From Streptomyces hilarionis (lineage in GTDB: Bacteria > Actinomycetota > Actinomycetes > Streptomycetales > Streptomycetaceae): 64,000 nt of DNA. The stretch lies in the NCBI RefSeq assembly GCF_024539675.1, contig NZ_JAHHIT010000047.1:1-64000 (forward strand). The letters run 5' to 3'. The translations under genes and the position numbers were made by a program. Shown here in pieces: positions 1 through 9,600 of this stretch. The first letter of the stretch is position 1, and each line of letters starts with the position of its first letter. The notes below the pieces were generated by a model that was not told the DNA's origin, made no database searches, and worked only from the letters and a program-made list of their open reading frames with translations.

Positions 1-3000
1 GGGCCGAGGGGGCGGCCGGGGAGGGTCTCGTCCGCGTCGACACCCACGAGAGCGCCAACCTGTGCGTCGCGCTGTCGCCGGACGGCACGACGCTCGCCCT
101 GGACGCCCTCAACGCGATCTGGCTGTTACCGCGGGCGGGCGGCACGGCACGCCGGCTCACCGACGACGCTCTGGACGCGACGCAGCCGCACTGGGCGCCG
201 GACGGGCGCAGCCTGGTGTTCCAGTCGTTTCGCGAGGGGACGTACGACCTGTGGCGCATCGGCGTCGACGGGACCGGGGCCCGCCCGCTGACCAGCGGCG
301 CCGGGTACGACCTGGAGCCCGAGTTCTCGCCGGACGGCCGCTCGGTCGCGTTCGCCTCGGACCGCGACAACGCCGCCCGGATCGAGGTCCTCGACGTCGC
401 GACGGGCGCCCGCCGGGCGATCACCGGGAAGGACCGCGACCTCGCCATGCCCACCTGGTCCCCCGACGGGCGCCAGGTGGCCTACGTCGCCGAGTACGGC
501 TCGATCGAGGCCGTCGACCTCGGGTCGGGGGCGACGCGGACGCTGCTCACCGGCCCCGCGGACGCCGCCCTGTACGCGCCGTCCTTCGCCCCCGACGGCC
601 GGCGGATCGCGTACGTCCGGGTCACCGGCGCACGCGCCGAGCTCATGGTGGACGACCGGGTGGTGTCCGAGGACGAGGACGTCTTCCCGCTCGCACCGGT
701 CTGGCTGTCGGCCGACGAGCTGCTCTACACGGCCGACGGCAAGATATGCCGGCGCCGGCTCGACGGCGGCGGGCGCGGCGTCGTCCCGTTCACCGCCTCG
801 GTCGAGGTGCGCCGGGTCGACCACGGCAGGCGGAAGGGACCGGACCTCACCGGGGGCGGCCCCCAGGACGTGCTGGGCATCGCCGACCCCGCGCTCTCCC
901 CCGACGGGCGCAAGATCGCCTTCCGGGCGCTGAACGCGCTGTGGCTGCGCACCGGCGCGGAGCGGCCCGTCAGGATCGTCGCGGACGGCTACTTCAACTC
1001 CGCCCCCGACTGGGCGCCCGACGGCCGGTCCCTCGTCTACGTCAGCGACCGGGCCGGCACGGCGAACCTGTGGCGCCACGACGTCGCCGCGGGCACGTCC
1101 GAGCGGCTCACCGACCTGCCCAACGCCCAGCTCTCGCCGCGCTGGTCCCCGGACGGCTCCCGGATCGCCTACCAGGACGAGAGCGGCGCCACCTGGGTGC
1201 TGACCCTGGCCGACGGCTCCGTCACCCAGGTCGTCCCCGCGCTGTACCAGCCGGGGCCGCCCGCCTGGTCGCCCGACGGCCGGGTCCTCGCCCTCGCCGC
1301 GGCCGCCCCCTACTCCCGGCGCAGCGTCAACGGCGTGAACCAGATCCTCACCGTCGACCTGACCACCCACGAACTGCGCTACCAGAGCGTGGCGCCCGGC
1401 CGCTCGGTCTCCACCCGCAGCGGCGACGGCCCGCTGTGGACGCCCGACGGCACGCATCTCGTCGTCGGCATCGAGAGCCAGGCGTGGAAGGTCCCGGTGG
1501 ACGCGACGGGCCGGATCACCGGCGAGCCGGTGCGGATCACCGAGGACGTCGCCGACTCGCTGTCCGTGGGAACGCGCTGCGGCGCGCTGCTCTACCTGTC
1601 TCTGGGCCGGCTGCGCATGGTCGGCCTCGACGGCGGGTCGGCGCGCACCCTGCCGACCCGGCTGACCTGGACCCGCCGCCCGGCCCCCGCCGGACGGACC
1701 GTCGTGCGCGCGGGAGCGGTGTGGGACGGGACGTCCGCGACCCTGCGGCACGACGCGGACGTCGTGCTGCGTGACGGCCGGATCGAGGAGGTCGTGCGCC
1801 GGGGCGGCGCGCGCGGCGACCGGGTCGTGGACGCCTCGCGGCTCACCGTCATGCCCGGTCTGATCGACACCCACAACCACTGGCACTGGCGCGGCCCCCA
1901 GTGGGGCGACCGGCAGGGCCGCGCCTGGCTCGCGTACGGCGTCACCACCAGCCGTACCCCCGGCGACCCGGCGTACCAGATGGTCGAGACGCGCGAGGCG
2001 CTGGCCTCCGGGGCCCGGGTCGGGCCGCGCTACTTCGGGTCCGGCGAGGGACTGGAGGGAACCCGCGGGCGCCACCGCGTCATGCGGCCGGTCTTCTCCC
2101 GCGACCAGCTGGACCGGGACCTGCGACGGGCCCTCGCCCTGCGCTACGACCTGCTGAAGTCGTACATCCGGCTGCCGTTGGAGTACGAGCGGGAGGTCGT
2201 GGCGCGCGGCCACGCCGCCGGCATCCCGGTGACCTCGCACTACCTCTACCCGGCGGCGCGCACCGGCCTGGACGGCATGGAGCACACCGGGGGCGGCAAC
2301 CGCCTCGGATACTCGCGGACGCTGAGCTTCGCCGCCGGGCGGACGTTCCAGGACTCGGTGGACCTGCTGGCGGCGAGCGGCATGTGGATCTCCACGACGA
2401 CGCTGTTCGCCTCCGAGCTGTTCGTCGAGGACCGCTCGCTCGTCGAGGACGAACGCACCCGGGTGCTGTACCCCGACTGGGAGTACGCGCGGCTGGTGCG
2501 CAAGGCGGACGACGCGGCGTCGGACAGCGCGGACACCCGGCTCAACCACGCCTGGACGGTCGGGGACTGCGACATGCTGCTGCGGGTGCACCGGGCCGGC
2601 GGGCTGGTCGTCGCCGGCACGGACTCGGCCCTGGACGACATCGGGATCAGCATCCACCAGAACCTGCGGATCCTGGTGAAGTACGGCTTCACCCCGCGCG
2701 AGGCGCTGCGGACGGCCACCGGCAACGCGGCCCGGGCGCTCGGCCTCGGCGGCCGGCTGGGGCAGGTTGCCCCGGGCGCCCTCGCCGACCTGGTGGCCGT
2801 CGCGGGCGACCCGCTCGCCGACATCCGCGCGGCCGCGGCGGTGCGCACGGTCGTGGTGGGCGGTCGTCCCCACGACGTGCCCGAGCTGCTCGCACCGTTC
2901 CGTCCGTCCGCCGCCGCCCGCGGCGCGGCCCCGGGCGGCGCCGCGCTCAACACGGTCCGGCCCGCGGCGCCCAGCGCCCGTGACGACGCCGCGCATTACT

Positions 3001-3047
3001 GGCACGAGGCGGAATGGCGGCACCAGGGCTGCTGCCGCTCGCGCTGA
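1..3047 (+). CDS. TolB-like beta-propeller / amidohydrolase fusion (5' truncated by window)
   Basis: The reading frame is open from base 3, so the start lies upstream. The first ~500 visible residues carry repeated WD40-like/PD40 units (recurrent SPDG, APDG and SPDGR motifs), as in TolB-type propellers. The last ~430 residues are a metal-dependent amidohydrolase: the GLIDTHNHWHW segment gives the HxH metal motif, and a late VAGTDSALDD segment gives the conserved Asp. Proteins of this fused type are usually called amidohydrolase-family or TolB-like; substrate unknown. An in-frame TTA leucine codon lies at 126-128, so translation may depend on the bldA tRNA. The gene ends at TGA 3045-3047 and is convergent with the biosynthetic cluster, so it is probably outside it. 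Confidence 0.85.
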   Translation, partial: AEGAAGEGLVRVDTHESANLCVALSPDGTTLALDALNAIWLLPRAGGTARRLTDDALDATQPHWAPDGRSLVFQSFREGTYDLWRIGVDGTGARPLTSGAGYDLEPEFSPDGRSVAFASDRDNAARIEVLDVATGARRAITGKDRDLAMPTWSPDGRQVAYVAEYGSIEAVDLGSGATRTLLTGPADAALYAPSFAPDGRRIAYVRVTGARAELMVDDRVVSEDEDVFPLAPVWLSADELLYTADGKICRRRLDGGGRGVVPFTASVEVRRVDHGRRKGPDLTGGGPQDVLGIADPALSPDGRKIAFRALNALWLRTGAERPVRIVADGYFNSAPDWAPDGRSLVYVSDRAGTANLWRHDVAAGTSERLTDLPNAQLSPRWSPDGSRIAYQDESGATWVLTLADGSVTQVVPALYQPGPPAWSPDGRVLALAAAAPYSRRSVNGVNQILTVDLTTHELRYQSVAPGRSVSTRSGDGPLWTPDGTHLVVGIESQAWKVPVDATGRITGEPVRITEDVADSLSVGTRCGALLYLSLGRLRMVGLDGGSARTLPTRLTWTRRPAPAGRTVVRAGAVWDGTSATLRHDADVVLRDGRIEEVVRRGGARGDRVVDASRLTVMPGLIDTHNHWHWRGPQWGDRQGRAWLAYGVTTSRTPGDPAYQMVETREALASGARVGPRYFGSGEGLEGTRGRHRVMRPVFSRDQLDRDLRRALALRYDLLKSYIRLPLEYEREVVARGHAAGIPVTSHYLYPAARTGLDGMEHTGGGNRLGYSRTLSFAAGRTFQDSVDLLAASGMWISTTTLFASELFVEDRSLVEDERTRVLYPDWEYARLVRKADDAASDSADTRLNHAWTVGDCDMLLRVHRAGGLVVAGTDSALDDIGISIHQNLRILVKYGFTPREALRTATGNAARALGLGGRLGQVAPGALADLVAVAGDPLADIRAAAAVRTVVVGGRPHDVPELLAPFRPSAAARGAAPGGAALNTVRPAAPSARDDAAHYWHEAEWRHQGCCRSR

Positions 3048-3075
3048 ATTCCCCCGGATCCGCGCACGGAAAGGT

Positions 3076-3101
3076 CCGGGACCGGCTTCGGCCGGTCCCG
3101 G
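3076..3101. terminator. Strong TTCG-loop hairpin between convergent genes
   Basis: A perfect 11-bp stem (3076-3086 with 3091-3101) closed by a TTCG tetraloop lies 28 bases after the amidohydrolase stop and 40 bases before the stop of the convergent acyl-CoA ligase. The position suggests a bidirectional terminator. Confidence 0.75.
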
Positions 3102-3141
3102 TTCCCGTTTTCCCGGTTCCGCGGGAATTACCCGCGCGTCA

Positions 3142-4713
3142 TCAGTTCACCTGCCGCTCCCGGCCGGCCCAGAATTCCTTGCGGAGTTCCCGTCTGAGGA
3201 TCTTCCCGCTGGGATTGCGGGGGACGCGCTCGATGAATTCGTAGCCGCTCGGGGACTTGAAGTCGGCGAGCCGCCCCTGGAGGTGGAGCTTCAGCTCGCG
3301 CGGGCTCGCCGACATCCCCGCCCGCAGCACGACGAAGGCGCGCACGACCTCGCCCCAGCGGTCGTCGGGCACCCCGATGACGGCCGCCTCGGCCACCGCC
3401 GGATGGGTGGCCAGGGCGTTCTCCACCTCGGCCGGGTAGACGTTCTCGCCGGCGACGATGACGGTGTCCTTGAGGCGGTCGCACACGTAGACGTAGCCGT
3501 CCTCGTCGAGGTATCCGGCGTCCCCGGTGTGCAGCCAGCCGTCGGCGAGGGTCTCCCGCGTCGCCTCCTGCATGCCCCAGTACTCCACCATCACCGCGGG
3601 CGTGCGCAGACAGATCTCCCCGATGGCGCCGGACGGGAGGGGGTCGCCGTCCTCGCAGACCACCTGCACCTCGACGCCGGGGTACGGGCGGCCCGCGGCG
3701 CGCAGTCGCGGGCTGCCGGCGCGGTGGTCCGCGGGCGGCAGGCACAGCGCGGTGTTGCCGCTCTCGGTGAGCCCGTACAGCTGGCCCAGGTCGCAGCCCA
3801 GGATCCGCATGCACTGGAGCATCAGCGTCTCGGAGATCGGGGAGCCGCCGTAGGTGACCTTGCGCAGCGAGGCGAAGTCGGCGGGGCCGACGCCGGCCTC
3901 GGACACCATCATCTGGAGCATCGCCGGCACGGCGCAGGTGGTGGTGACGCCGTGCTCGCGGATCAGCCGGACGGCGTCGTGCGCGGCGAACATGCGCATG
4001 GCCACGTTGGTCACGCCCGCGTTGAAGGCCTGCATGGCCCACCAGATGCCCGCCACGTGGAAGCCGGGGATGCAGATCAGGCTGACGTCCTGCGGGAACC
4101 AGTCGATCCAGTCGAGGCCGTGTTCCGCGAGCAGGTCGCGGATCGCGAAGAAGCTGCGGTGGGCGAGGACGACGCCCTTGGGCAGGCCCGTGGTGCCGCT
4201 GGTGTAGATCTGGGTGACCGGGTCGTCGGGGTGGGCCCGCGCCGCGAGGTCGTCGTCGGGCCGGTCCGCCTTCCACTCCCGCAGTCCCGCGCCCCGGTCG
4301 TCGCCGTCGTCCAGCCGGACGAGCGTGGGCCGGGCGGGGAGCTCCTCGCGGATGCGGGCGGCGGTCTCGGCGTACTCCTGTTCCACGAAGAGGAGCTCGG
4401 CGCCGGAGTCGCGCAGGATGTGCTCCACCTCGGCGGGGGTGAGCCGCCAGTTGATCGGGACGAGCACCGCTCCGGTCTTGGCGCAGGCGAAGAAGATCTC
4501 GTAGTAGTGCTCGGACTCCTTGCCCAGGAAGGCGACGCGGGAGCCCCGTCCGGCGCCGGCCGCCAGCAGGGACCGGGCCGTGCGGTTGCTCTCCCGGTGC
4601 AGCTGCTCGTAGGTGACGCTGCGGCCCTCGCAGCTCAGGGCGGTGCGCCGGGGGTGGTGCGTGGCGTGAAACGCCACCGTGTCGACGGCGGTCCTGAGGT
4701 TCGGGTAGTGCAT
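3142..4713 (-). CDS. Acyl-CoA synthetase / AMP-dependent ligase (FadD-like)
   Basis: The 523-aa ANL-superfamily enzyme activates a carboxylic acid as acyl-AMP and transfers it to CoA or a carrier protein. Visible motifs are the P-loop YTSGTTGLPKG (~residue 170), YGLTESGN (A5), LHTGDAGY (A7) and the C-terminal catalytic lysine in NPSGKILRREL. Length is full for the family. The ATG at 4713 starts MHYPNLRTAVD; the open frame running further upstream is out of context. It is the last gene of the minus-strand polyketide block, 32 bases after the KS-like gene. It may supply a starter acyl group or re-activate a released acid; the substrate cannot be read from sequence. Confidence 0.9.
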   Translation of the reverse strand: MHYPNLRTAVDTVAFHATHHPRRTALSCEGRSVTYEQLHRESNRTARSLLAAGAGRGSRVAFLGKESEHYYEIFFACAKTGAVLVPINWRLTPAEVEHILRDSGAELLFVEQEYAETAARIREELPARPTLVRLDDGDDRGAGLREWKADRPDDDLAARAHPDDPVTQIYTSGTTGLPKGVVLAHRSFFAIRDLLAEHGLDWIDWFPQDVSLICIPGFHVAGIWWAMQAFNAGVTNVAMRMFAAHDAVRLIREHGVTTTCAVPAMLQMMVSEAGVGPADFASLRKVTYGGSPISETLMLQCMRILGCDLGQLYGLTESGNTALCLPPADHRAGSPRLRAAGRPYPGVEVQVVCEDGDPLPSGAIGEICLRTPAVMVEYWGMQEATRETLADGWLHTGDAGYLDEDGYVYVCDRLKDTVIVAGENVYPAEVENALATHPAVAEAAVIGVPDDRWGEVVRAFVVLRAGMSASPRELKLHLQGRLADFKSPSGYEFIERVPRNPSGKILRRELRKEFWAGRERQVN

Positions 4714-4745
4714 GAAGGGATGTCCTGTCCGTAGGAGGCGGGGGC

Positions 4746-6620
4746 TCAGATCCAGTTGTGGTGGTCGGGCCAGTGGCGTCGCCCGACGAGCGCGGGGCCG
4801 GGGAGGTGGAGCAGGTCCGGTCGCGGGGCCTCGGCGGTCCACCACTCGTCGGTGGCGGGGGCTTCTCCGGCGATGTGGCGCCGGGCGTGCCGGACGGCGT
4901 CGGCGGCGCGGCCGGGCGCGCCGTCGGCGTCGTGGGCGTCGTGGGCGTCGTCGAGCCCGGGTTCCTGCCCGGCCGCGGCGGCGCGCTCCAGGGCGGCGAG
5001 GAGGCCGGCGCGGTCGTGGACGACGGCCGCGTACCGGGCGGCAAGGTGGTCGCGGCCCTCGGCGAGGGTCCGGCAGACGGCGGCCGGGGTCCAGTCGGCC
5101 CGGCGCCGCAGATGCCGGTGCAGCCGGGCGGCCGTGCGGGCCAGCGCCTCGGCGGTGTGCGCCGACAGCAGCAGCGGCCAGGGGCCCGCGCCCTCGCCGG
5201 TCCCGGCGGGTCCGGACTCCGCGGCGGCCGGGCGCTCGGGGACGCTCTCCAGCACGACGTGCGCGAGGGTGCCGCAGAACCCGAACCCGCTGACGGCCGC
5301 CCGCCGCCTGCCCCGTGTGGGCCAGGGCTGCGGTTTCGCGGCGAGCCGCAGCGCGGTCCGGCCCCACGGGATGTCCGGGTCCGGCTCGTCCTCGCCGGGT
5401 TGCGGCGGGATCTCCGCGTGGGCGAGCGCCAGCACCGTCTTCATCAACCCGGGCGCGCCGGAGGCGGTTTCGAGGTAGCCGAGGTTCGCCTTGCAGGAGC
5501 CGACGTACAGCGGCGGCGCGTCGGGCGAACGCCGTGCGTACGCGTCGGCCAGGGCCTCGGCCTCGATCTGGCCGCCGATCCGCGAGCCGTTGGCCTGGGC
5601 CTCGACGTACTGGACGTCCTCGGGAGCGACGTCGGCGTCCTGGAGCGCCCGCTCGATCACGGTCCGCTGACCGCGCGCCGGCGCCACCGAGATGCCGGGC
5701 CGGTCGCCCTGGGCGTGGACGGCGCTGCCGCGCACGAGCGCGTACGGCCGGTCCCCGTCGGCGATCGCGTCCGCGTACCGCTTCAGGACGACGACCCCGC
5801 AGCCCTCGCCGCGCACGTGTCCGTCGGCATGCCGGGTGAAGGGCCTGCTGCGGCCGGTCGGCGACAGCATCCCGGCCCGGTCGAGGATGCCCGTGCCGAA
5901 CGGGGAGAGCAGCAGGTTGCAGGTGCCGACGAGGGCGATGTCGCACTCGCGGGCGCGCAGCGCCCGCACCGCCAGGTGCACGGCCGTCAGCATGGAGGAG
6001 GAGGCGGTGTCGACGGTGACGGCCGGACCGTCGAGCCCCAGCGACAGCGCGATGCGGCCGCTGAAGGCGCTGGGCGAGGAGCCCGTGCTCATGTGCGCGG
6101 ACAGGCCGTCGCCGGGGCGCCCGCCGCGCAGCCAGGCGTGCGGGTACTCCACCGGTCCGGCCACCGCGTACACGCCGGTGGTGCGGCCACGCAGCCGCTG
6201 CCGGGAGAGGTTGGCGTCCGCGAGGGCCTGGGCGGCGACCTCCAGGAGGAGGCGCTGCTGGGGGTCCATGTCGCGGGCCTCCTGCGCGCCGATGCCGAAC
6301 CGGTCGGCGTCGAAGAGGTCCACGTCCGTCAGGTAGGCGCCCTGGCGCAGCCGGCCGGCAAGCGGGGCGAGGTCCGGTGCGGCGAGGTTCCAGCGCGGCC
6401 GGCCCAGGCTGTCCTCGGGCACGCCGGCCGACTCGGTGGGCAGGACCCGCCCTTCGCGCAGCGCGTTCCACAGCTCGTCGGGGTCGTCGAGGCCGCCGGG
6501 CAGCCGGCAGCCCATGCCGACGACGGCGACGGGCTGGGTCCGCTCGTGGTGCTGGCGGGCCAGCATCACCATGAGCTGCTTCCTCGACAGGGTCTCCAGG
6601 TGGTCGATGTAGCTCGTCAC
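4746..6620 (-). CDS. Free-standing ketosynthase-like protein lacking the catalytic triad
   Basis: The ~624-aa protein begins with a docking-like helix (SYIDHLETLSRKQL), then a full type I PKS ketosynthase domain (~30-450), then the post-KS linker, and stops before any acyltransferase. The KS fold markers are kept (MDPQQRLLLE, RAGMLSPTGR, GFGFCGTLAHVVLE), but all three catalytic positions differ: the active-site Cys is Ser207 (VDTASSSM), the first His is Gln342 (EAQANGS) and the second His is Tyr382 (KANLGY). The lysine of the last motif is kept. It cannot do normal decarboxylative condensation; it may be a structural, chain-length-factor-like or acyl-transferring partner of the adjacent PKS. 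The GTG at 6620 is used; an alternative GTG at 6639 overlaps the PKS stop as GTGA. Confidence 0.85.
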   Translation of the reverse strand: MTSYIDHLETLSRKQLMVMLARQHHERTQPVAVVGMGCRLPGGLDDPDELWNALREGRVLPTESAGVPEDSLGRPRWNLAAPDLAPLAGRLRQGAYLTDVDLFDADRFGIGAQEARDMDPQQRLLLEVAAQALADANLSRQRLRGRTTGVYAVAGPVEYPHAWLRGGRPGDGLSAHMSTGSSPSAFSGRIALSLGLDGPAVTVDTASSSMLTAVHLAVRALRARECDIALVGTCNLLLSPFGTGILDRAGMLSPTGRSRPFTRHADGHVRGEGCGVVVLKRYADAIADGDRPYALVRGSAVHAQGDRPGISVAPARGQRTVIERALQDADVAPEDVQYVEAQANGSRIGGQIEAEALADAYARRSPDAPPLYVGSCKANLGYLETASGAPGLMKTVLALAHAEIPPQPGEDEPDPDIPWGRTALRLAAKPQPWPTRGRRRAAVSGFGFCGTLAHVVLESVPERPAAAESGPAGTGEGAGPWPLLLSAHTAEALARTAARLHRHLRRRADWTPAAVCRTLAEGRDHLAARYAAVVHDRAGLLAALERAAAAGQEPGLDDAHDAHDADGAPGRAADAVRHARRHIAGEAPATDEWWTAEAPRPDLLHLPGPALVGRRHWPDHHNWI

Positions 6621-6634
6621 CCTCGGGCCGCCCG

Positions 6635-9600
6635 TCACCGGAACATCTCGCGCAGCGCGTCGAGTTCGTCGTCCGCCTCGGCGTCGGTCAGCGCGCGGAC
6701 GTCCTCGCCGGGGTCCTCCCGCGGCGGTGCGGCCGGTGCGTCCTCGGTCCCGGCGGGCACGAGCTGCTCGTCGAGGAACACGGCCAGCGGGCGCACGGCG
6801 GGGTGGTCGAAGAGGGCGGAGGCGGGCAGCGGGACGCCGAGCACGGTCTCCAGGGCGTTCTTCAGCTCCACCGAGCCGAGCGAGTCGAGGCCGAGGTCCA
6901 CGAACCGGGCGTCGAAATCGATCTCCTCGGGCGAGTCGTACCGCAGCACGTCCGCGATCCGGCCGCGCAGCAGGGCGCGCAGCGCGGCCTCGCGGTCGGG
7001 CTTCGGCCGGCCGAGCAGTTCCTCGACGTCCACGCCGGCCCGGCCGGGCGCGGTGTCCCGGCCCGAACGCAGGCCGGCGACAAGGGCGTCCGGGGACGCC
7101 AGGGCGCCCGTGTAGGCGTCCCAGTCGAACTCGCCCGCGACGGCCTGGGCGTACGGCCGGGCGAGCGCGGCGAACAGCGCGTTCAGCGCGGCGTCGGGCG
7201 TGACGAACTTCAGGCCGCGGGCCTCGATGCCGGCGATCTGGCGGCCGGTGAGGGAGGCGGCCATGCCGATCCGGGCCCAGGGGCCCCAGTTGACGCTGAG
7301 TCCGGGCAGTCCGGCGGCGGCCCGGTGCCGCATGAGGGCGTCCAGGTAGGCGTTGCCCGCCGCGTAGTTGGCCTGGCCGGCGGAGCCGAGCACCGAGGCG
7401 ATCGACGAGTAGCCGACGAAGAACCGGACCGTGGGCACGTCGGCCAGCGCGCGGTGCAGCAGCCAGGAGCCGTGGACCTTGGCGCGCAGGACGGCGGCCA
7501 TGGTCTCCCAGGTCTGGGCCGCGAGCGGGGCGTCGGCGAGGACGCCCGCGGCGTGCACGACGCCGCCGAGCGGGGACTCGCCCCCGGCGAGGGCGCCGAC
7601 GATCCGTTCGACGTCGGCCGCGTCGGCGACGTCCCCCTGGTGGATCTCCACCTCGACGCCCTCGCCGAGTCCGGCGGCGATCTCGGCCCGGCGCCGCTCG
7701 TCGACGGCGCGGCGGCTGACCAGTGCGACACGGCGGGCGCCCTGCCGCACCAGCTTGCGCGCGGAGGCCAGGCCGAGCGCGCCGAGGCCGCCGGTGACGA
7801 GGTACGTCTCGCCCGCGTCGATGCGCACCGGGCGGGCGGGCAGGTCGCGTTCGTCGCGGAACTCCAGCACGATCTTGCCGAGGTTGGCGCCCCGGCTCAG
7901 GACGCCGAACGCCTCCTCCACCTCGTCGAGGGAGTAGCCGACCACGGGCAGGGCGGTGAGCCGGCCGGCCTCGATGTGGTCGGCGACCGTGCGCAGGATG
8001 TCGTGGTTGAGGCGGTCGAGCTCGTCGGCGGGCAGCTCGCTGAGGTCGAAGTTGTGGTACCCGACGTCGGGTCGCCGGGCGCTCATCTCCTCGGGCGACC
8101 AGACGCCGATCTTGCCGAGTTCGACGAACCGGCCGCCTTCGGCGAGGCAGCGCAGTCCTGCCGGGATGTAGTCCTTGTTGAGGCTGTTGAGGACGACGTC
8201 GACGCCCCGGCCGCCGGTGGCCGCGAGCACCTCGTCGGCGAAGTCGAGGGTGCGGGAGTTCATGAGGTGCTCGACGCCCTGGGAGCGCAGCAGGGGCCAC
8301 TTGCGGGGGCTGGCGGTGGCGTACACCTCGGCGCCGGCGAGCCGGGCGAGCTGGACGGCCGCCTGGCCGACGCCGCCCGCCGCCGCGTGGATCAGGACCC
8401 GGTCGCCCGCCGTGAGGCCCGCGAGGTCGTGCAGGGCGTGGAAGGCCGTGACGTACGCGGCGGGCAGTGCGGCGGCCTCGGTGAAGGTGAGGCCGGCGGG
8501 TTTGCGCACGACGACGGTGGACGGGACCGTGACCCGGCGCCGCATGCAGCCGATGCGGCTGAGCACCACCTCGTCGCCGGGCCGGAACGCCGCGTCGGGT
8601 CCCGCCTCGACGACGGTGCCGGACGCCTCGAAGCCGAGCGGGAGGGGCTCGTGCGCGATGCCGTGGTCCAGCGCGTGCCGGCGGAGCATGCCGAGCGCGT
8701 TGAGGACGTCCTTGAAGTTCAGTCCGGCGGCGTGGACCTGGACGGTGACCTCGTCGCCGGTGGGCGGCCGGTCCTCGACGGGCACCGGCCGGACGGCGGA
8801 GAACTGGCCGTACTCGGTGATCGTGAGTTCCGTGTTGACGTCGTCGCGGCCGCCGGCGGGCGGCGCGGAGAGCCGCAGCACGTGGCGCACGCCGGACCGG
8901 TAGGCGATCCGGTGCTCGCCGGCGGAGGCGTCCGCGGCGAGCAACTCGTCGGCGAGGGGCTGGAGATCGGGCCCGTCGAGGTCGAGCAGCACGGTCCGCA
9001 GCGCGGGATGCTCGTGGACCAGGGCCGCGCCGAAGCCCCACAGGGTGGCGGCGGCGAGGGCGTCGCCGTCCTGGGCCGCGTCGTCCACGACGTCGCCGGG
9101 CAGCCACTGGGCCCGTTCGGTCACGAGCAGCATCCGCAGGTCGCGCCCCGCGGCCGGGCCGTCGGCCGCGGCCGCCACCAGGGCGAGCAGGTCGCGGTAG
9201 TTGCGCTCGGTCTCGGTCCGCAGCCGCTCCTCGCCGCGCAGCGCGGGCTCGGGCGTCCAGAACCAGCACAGGTCCGTGACGGCCTCGTCCGCGGCCAGCA
9301 GCGCGGCGGCGGCGACGGCGTCGGGGGCGTGCAGGGCGTGGACGCCCGTGCCGGCGAGCCGGTCGGGCAGGTCGCCGGGGAGGCCGTCGCCCGGCCGGAC
9401 CACCAGGACACGGCGGTCCTGGGCGCCGGTGCGGGCGGCGGGCAGGGAGCGCTTGAGCCAGCGGGGGCGCAGCAGCATGCGCTCGGCCGGGTCGGCCGGG
9501 GCGTCGGCGACGCGCTTGAGGCGGACGCCCTTGACGGCGAAGACCGTCCGGGCGCCCTCCAGGGCGACGACGTCGGCGCTGAGTTCGCCGCCGGGGCGGA

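Noticed and set aside
126..3023. 965-codon minus-strand frame opposite the amidohydrolase
   Set aside because: Shadow frame; the plus strand shows propeller and amidohydrolase motifs.
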